Of a stretch of DNA of 64,000 nucleotides, positions 59,160 to 64,000 are shown piece by piece; the stretch's first letter is position 1, and the number at the start of each line of letters is the position of its first letter. The stretch is from positions 20,949,149-21,013,148 of the forward strand of contig NC_045146.1 of the NCBI RefSeq assembly GCF_008831285.2. The letters are read 5' to 3'. The stretch is from Nymphaea colorata (lineage: Eukaryota; Streptophyta; Magnoliopsida; Nymphaeales; Nymphaeaceae). The position numbers were made by a program, and so were the translations under genes. Under the pieces are notes generated by a model. That model worked only from the letters and a program-made list of their open reading frames with translations. It did not search any database and was not told where the DNA came from.

Positions 59160-61000
59160 AAAGCCTTATTTCCCACGCAACTTTCCATTGGAAGCTTTGC
59201 CTATTCAGGCTAGAGCTAGTCATGTGGTCCGGCTCAGCTTATCATTATTAGAACTGAGCTCGACAAAATTCATTCACTGAACTTTTTACCGCATCTAATT
59301 GACGCTGAACCAGTCATCAAGGTTGTTTCAAACGTCTTGGTGTCACCAGCAAGAGCTCCACGCAATAATGGAGTTGGTTTAACAATAAGGACGTCGACTG
59401 TTCCGAGTATGATTGAATTTGTCTAACTATTTGCAGCTTAATTTATTCAAGAATTTCAAATTGCAGGTCCGAGTTTGAAGCCAAAGCATTTTTGTTAATA
59501 GAATCTATAATTGGTCTCTTTAGATTCATGCTTTTTAAAGGAAAAGAAGAGAAGATCTTTGACAATCATTGACTCTCTAAACTTGCGCGGAAGATTGTAG
59601 AAGCCACATGGTCCACACGGCCTTCGCCTGCTGGCTACCAATGAAATTATGGAAAGCTTCTAGCCATCGTGAGGAACAAAGGGCACACGTAGCAAACGGC
59701 CCCATCCAAAGCTGTGGAACGAGTCACTTGCCGGTGGCAAAGGCTGAGGGAAGGGGCCGGCGGCGGCGGGGGGCCTTGCTTCTTTTTTTTAGATTTTAAA
59801 AACTTAAAAAATTTATATATAAATCTAAAAAAATTTAGTTTAATATATACAAAAATTTAAAAATTTCTATTCTGATTGTTGTTAAAATTTTAAAACTATA
59901 ATTTGACCCATGCAACAAAAAAATTTTGAGGTCCTTGCATGCAGCCAAAGTTGGGACGAAGAGAACATCGGTCTCATGCTTTATACGTAATCGCTGGATA
60001 ACATAAACCTGCCATCCTGTGTTCTGAAAATTTCTATGGTATTGTCGCGAGATTTCTCACGACAGTCTTCTGGCCGGTAAGACATTGGTGGTTAGAGACC
60101 AGTGAAAGTTTATCTGTTAGGCGAACCAACTGTCATTCAATTAAGTAGTCTAGATCTTGGAAGTTTGCTTCAAAACAAAAAAACAGAAAAAGAAGTGGCA
60201 TGAAGCATTAGATTCTCGCATAACAAATCGCTTACATGTGGCATTGCATCAGCAAAAGTTGTTATGAAGAGAATTTATTAATTTGGTCGGCCCTCACCGC
60301 CAATAAGACTTCTTGGGTTTCATGAATTAATTAGTGCTCATAATTTACATCTGAGTTGGTTTTAGATGTCCATCCACCTCAAGATAAAATCAAAGAGGAC
60401 GCATCATAATCCCTGATGGCAGTCGGAGCTTAACTAATAAAGAACGGGAAAGCATGCAGTTCCTTGAAAGTAAGAGCGCATGTGGACGACCGAGAACAGC
60501 AAATGTTCCACTAGCCACATAAGGCATTCAGTATCCACCTCAATTACCGAAAAGAGAACAACGGACGTCATGCCCAAGGAAGAGCTAATCCTGGTGGTTA
60601 ATCAAAAGCCTAGGAATGGAATACTTTTGCTGGTTGAAGGCTTTCAAGACAGCTAGGTGAACAATGAGTAGTAACAGATCAAATGGTGCAGAAGCGAGAA
60701 AGGCAGGGATAGGAAGATGATTCACATTAATTGAAAAACTGGTCAGCGTCTGAACTTTTGATCGCATAATCAGAGAGTCCATCTGAGGTTTTGCCTAAAT
60801 TATAAATATCAGAGAGACAAATATCTGGATTTCATTAGCAAAGTCAAACTAACAATCCGTAACATGTTGGTATTTACAGTAACCCCAAAAAATCCCACTT
60901 CCGTCTGTTGCATCAATATCTATGGCTCTGTATCTCATGTATGGAAACAAATAGCACTGAAAAAATTCCCACAAAGATTGTCCCTATTTCAAATGATCTA
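59160..61000. other. intergenic, nothing certain
   Basis: A GC-rich patch at 59740-59780 is followed by AT-rich DNA with repeated AAAATTT words. No supported coding region. Confidence 0.5.
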
Positions 61001-61020
61001 GATAGAAAGAAGAGGAGAGA

Positions 61021-61515
61021 TCAATTCTCTGTGAACAAGTCCTCGCCAAATAGGTACGATATTCTATCGATTAACCACGAATCATCATCATCGGATCTCC
61101 CCGTCGACAGAGGCATCAAAGGGGATCTGCACAAGGGGCAAGTATACTGCCCTTGATCCACCCATTTATCCAGACATCCCTTGTGGAACACATGACTGCA
61201 GTTGTACAATTCCCTTATTTCATGTCTTCTCTCTAGGCAGCACAAGCAAACCGCACAGGTCGTCTCCTCTTTTTGGCACTCAGCAAACTTGTCAAGAAAA
61301 CTGCCGAATTCAACAACTGCCAGAGCCTTCTTAATCGTTTGTGAGCTAGCCGACGGCGCTCCACGGTTCTTTGGCTCGTCATCCGCATCTTCCAGAAGAT
61401 CAAGAAGGGAGACCACCCAAGTGATTAACAGCTTGATCTGCACCAGTACGTAAAAGGAATCCAGCACAAGGCTTGGGATTCGGATGCCATAAATGGCAGC
61501 AGAAGGGAAGCCCAT
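61021..61515 (-). CDS. RING-H2 E3 ubiquitin ligase, BRH1-like
   Basis: 164 residues from the ATG at 61515 (MGFPSAAIYGIRIPSLVLDS). The ORF is open to 61746, but the extension runs through a pyrimidine-rich 5' UTR. It has an N-terminal hydrophobic segment at about 15-40, an acidic linker (LEDADDEPKN), then a C-terminal RING-H2: Cys87, Cys90, Cys106, His108, His111, Cys114, Cys126, Cys129 (CAVCLCCLERRHEIRELYNC, SHVFHKGC, YTCPLCRSPL). All eight zinc ligands are present with canonical spacing and the Trp after the sixth ligand is kept (CLDKW), so E2 binding is plausible. Layout and size match the brassinosteroid-responsive RING-H2 (BRH1/RHA1) group of small membrane-anchored ligases. It looks functional. 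Confidence 0.92.
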   Translation of the reverse strand: MGFPSAAIYGIRIPSLVLDSFYVLVQIKLLITWVVSLLDLLEDADDEPKNRGAPSASSQTIKKALAVVEFGSFLDKFAECQKEETTCAVCLCCLERRHEIRELYNCSHVFHKGCLDKWVDQGQYTCPLCRSPLMPLSTGRSDDDDSWLIDRISYLFGEDLFTEN

Positions 61516-61749
61516 GAAAGAATCAAGAAAAAGAAGATGAACTTGATAAAAGCACAAACAGAAATAAGTGGGAGGAGGAGGAGAAGGAGGAGCAGAAACA
61601 GGGGAGAAGGGAAAGATGTATCTTTTTAGTAGCTCAAGATAGAAGGGGAAGCAAGACGCCGTTTGAAGAATGGGTTGATTTCCGATTGTTTTATAGGGAA
61701 CAAGGTGGGCTTCGAGATAAAAGAAAAGGTAGTAAAACGAGGACATCCA

Positions 61750-64000
61750 TCGGGGTCACTGTCTCAGCTTTTGAGTCATACTTGAGCAGCTTTTCCCGGT
61801 TCGGGCCGCCTACAAATTGTCGGACCGATGTTTCAACTTCGAGTCAGACTTGAACTTCTTCGGCTAATTAAATCCATACAGAAATTTATTTATCACCAAC
61901 TTGCTATATTCCGGGTTCCTTAAATCCTATATCAATGCCTGAATTCATTTCTATACTAAGGAATTCTTTGCTCGATTTAGATATTCCAGACCATGCACGT
62001 AAAATTTCTTGTCCGGTCTCCGGGATGGTCGAGACCTGCCCTCAAGTTGAGCCAAGATCCGGCTACAGCTTATGCTATCCTTATTGGCTAGACGGCCGCA
62101 GTGGAGAACAGAAAAGCTCCGGCCATGGTGGCATCCACGCGTCATTGACAAGGCATGACATGTTGTTAAATCATAAATGTGTTCGCTGACTCCGCAACGT
62201 CGTTGCATGCTGACGTTGACTGTAGGGACCGCATAGGGTAAGGAAGAACCAGCAGCCATCGTGCGGCTTCCACCTTCCTCCTCCCTTCCTCCCGGTGACG
62301 GTCTCCACTCGGTGATGTTGGGGAGAACAAGAACAGGCCCTCTGCGTCAACTAAAGGTGCTTAAAATTTCAAAGATTTTAGGCCTTAGTAGAAGTACACC
62401 TCATCCGTGGGTCACGCCAAGAAGTTGCTAGAAAAATCGGTAGCTGAAGAAACCTTTCACCCTTAGCAAGGGCTTATCTTCATCAGCATACTCAAACTAA
62501 ATTAAAAAAATTAACCATATGGCGCTAAAAACTTCTCCTTTTCTTTTCATTCGTCAAACAAATACTTTTGAACTCTTAATCAGAACAATTATCAAACCAG
62601 AAGCTGTACACTTTGGGCTTTGCAAACAGAGACACCCACAGGATTTGAGCGACAGTCAAGGCTTATCCCACGGTAACAACACGTTTGGGTCTGAACCTTC
62701 ACGTTTTCATTCGCACTTGAAGGTTTTCCCATTATTCTTAGGTAATTCAGGAAATTGAGTTTTTTTTTTTGCAGGAAGTTGGCCGTCCACTACATATATT
62801 AAACTTGGTGATTACGAGTTGGTGACATCGATATTTCTGCAGATCATTGGAAAAAAAAGGCTGAAGGCACTCGAGGATAGCCTAATCCTTGCACAATGCT
62901 TAAATTATAGGGCATTAGCTGCGTAATTCTTCGGGAACCTTACCGTAATTTTGTGAGGATGACAACATGGGTATCCAAACTTATTGTGGTAGTAAAAAGG
63001 TCCTGAACATGTATGCTGGCACCTGTAGAAAGCAAATCAAAATTGTGGATTTAAATCAACCTCCAGAGCGCCTGCTATCGATGATGACCTCCTGAAATGA
63101 CAGGCTTTACTTTGAACAGACTTTTTTTACACTTGCTCAGAAAGTCCGCAGTATGAAATTAATGAAGGTAAACAGGAAAATAATTCAGAAGGAGATGGAA
63201 AACCGACCATTAAAGCCACAGTGGACCCCATCCCCTTTAAAAGATTCCAATAAACTATTCTTTGATCAACAGTCCTTATCCTAATCCTTAGTGGAAAGAA
63301 AATGATCAATAGAAAGTCGGAATAAAATTACAGCCTCCATAAAGGACAAGTTCAAGTTGAGTTCTCCCTTCAAACCAACTCCCTTTTTCCTTTTTCTACA
63401 TCTTATCTGTCATCCGTTATTTTTTTTTTTTAAATGATCATACGTTCTTAAGATCACGAACCGTTCAATCCAACCATTTCTAATACAGATGATAGAAACC
63501 ATCAGAGTACATTAATAATTCACTTACAGACGACCGTTTGTCAGAGAATATCTCTCTTCAAAAATATCCTTTGAGAGATTACACAACCTTCTCTTGAGTC
63601 GCCAGCATGACCTGATTCCAGAGCTCCATCACCATCTTTGCTTTTCTAAGATGCGTTTTTTTCTTTTTGAAGGATAAAATTTGTAGAGGAGCACCACCTA
63701 GACTTTATTGCATTTACACAACTCATTTCGTGTAGCACAATCTTTGCAAAACTGGCCAGCTGCTCGTCATCAAGCCAAAGTCCAAAGCAAGCTGACCATT
63801 TTAGATGCCACTGTTGAGCTAAAGGATCAAAAGAAAAAAGGGTACGTACGTAGATCTAAGCGTAGAGTTCGATTTGGTCGAATCACAGACTTCCAGTTCA
63901 GTATAAACACGGCAGCTGCAGAGACTGGATGTAGACCGGAACGTCGTACGATTATGCATGCAATTCTAGGGATTGAGAAGCAGGCAGTGTCAGGTAAGTA
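61750..64000. other. RING upstream region and window end
   Basis: The promoter of the minus-strand RING gene lies at its left edge. No supported gene further on. At the very end, MHAILGIEKQAVS (from 63956) runs into CAG followed by GTAAGTA at 63993-64000, a near-consensus donor, so a plus-strand gene may begin here and continue outside. Confidence 0.4.

Noticed and set aside
61516-61746. N-terminal extension of the RING ORF
   Set aside because: It passes through a pyrimidine-rich stretch typical of a 5' UTR, and the family starts near the ATG at 61515.

Overview
This window is nuclear DNA of a flowering plant. It carries spliced genes with GT-AG introns, two genes for plastid-targeted proteins (Mg-chelatase CHLD and SUFD/ABCI7), plant-specific families (DUF620, NDR1/HIN1-like LEA_2, a BRH1-type RING-H2), an intronless plant histone H4, Ty1/copia, L1-type and CACTA-like transposons, and abundant (TA)n and (CT)n microsatellites. 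The species cannot be fixed from this sequence alone. Most of the window is AT-rich intergenic or repeat DNA, with short GC-rich gene starts.

Layout. 1-993: the 3' end of a SUFD/ABCI7 gene whose last exon is broken. 5052-10443: a young, structurally complete Ty1/copia element (LTR-1) on the minus strand, with 475-bp LTRs, a GTATG target duplication, iMet primer site and polypurine tract, but dead coding. 10499-19638: remains of a CHLD gene (minus strand) with at least three point lesions. A second, older copia element (14319 to about 19334) sits in its first intron. 19947-22421: a 715-bp nearly perfect inverted repeat around a 1045-bp spacer. 23.7-26.8 kb: ABCG/PDR transporter fragments in both orientations, with a 128-bp copy of an exon of the DUF620 gene that lies 11 kb away. 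28.4-30.1 kb: more copia debris.

30.9-35.9 kb: intact histone H4 and a three-exon DUF620 gene. 36.7-38.8 kb: a small LTR element with no coding capacity. 39.2-39.5 kb: a probable small plant-specific protein (minus). 41.9-42.6 kb and 49.7-50.3 kb: two single-exon LEA_2/NHL membrane proteins. 44.5 and 47.7 kb: two copies of one MITE family. 51.6-53.6 kb: an unidentified block. 53.7-54.4 kb: an intact Nudix-like protein (minus). 56.4-57.8 kb: L1-type LINE remnant. 58.1-59.2 kb: CACTA-like non-autonomous element. 61.0-61.5 kb: RING-H2 E3 ligase (minus).

The left 30 kb is mainly a decay and insertion zone. The right half holds the genes likely to work. These genes do not form a pathway: H4 acts in chromatin, the LEA_2 proteins at membranes (often defence-linked), and the RING protein in ubiquitination. 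I found no clear new biological system. The most interesting points are the damaged CHLD locus (all three of its point lesions are C-to-T type), the recent 128-bp exon duplication, and the 715-bp inverted repeat that could give a long hairpin RNA.
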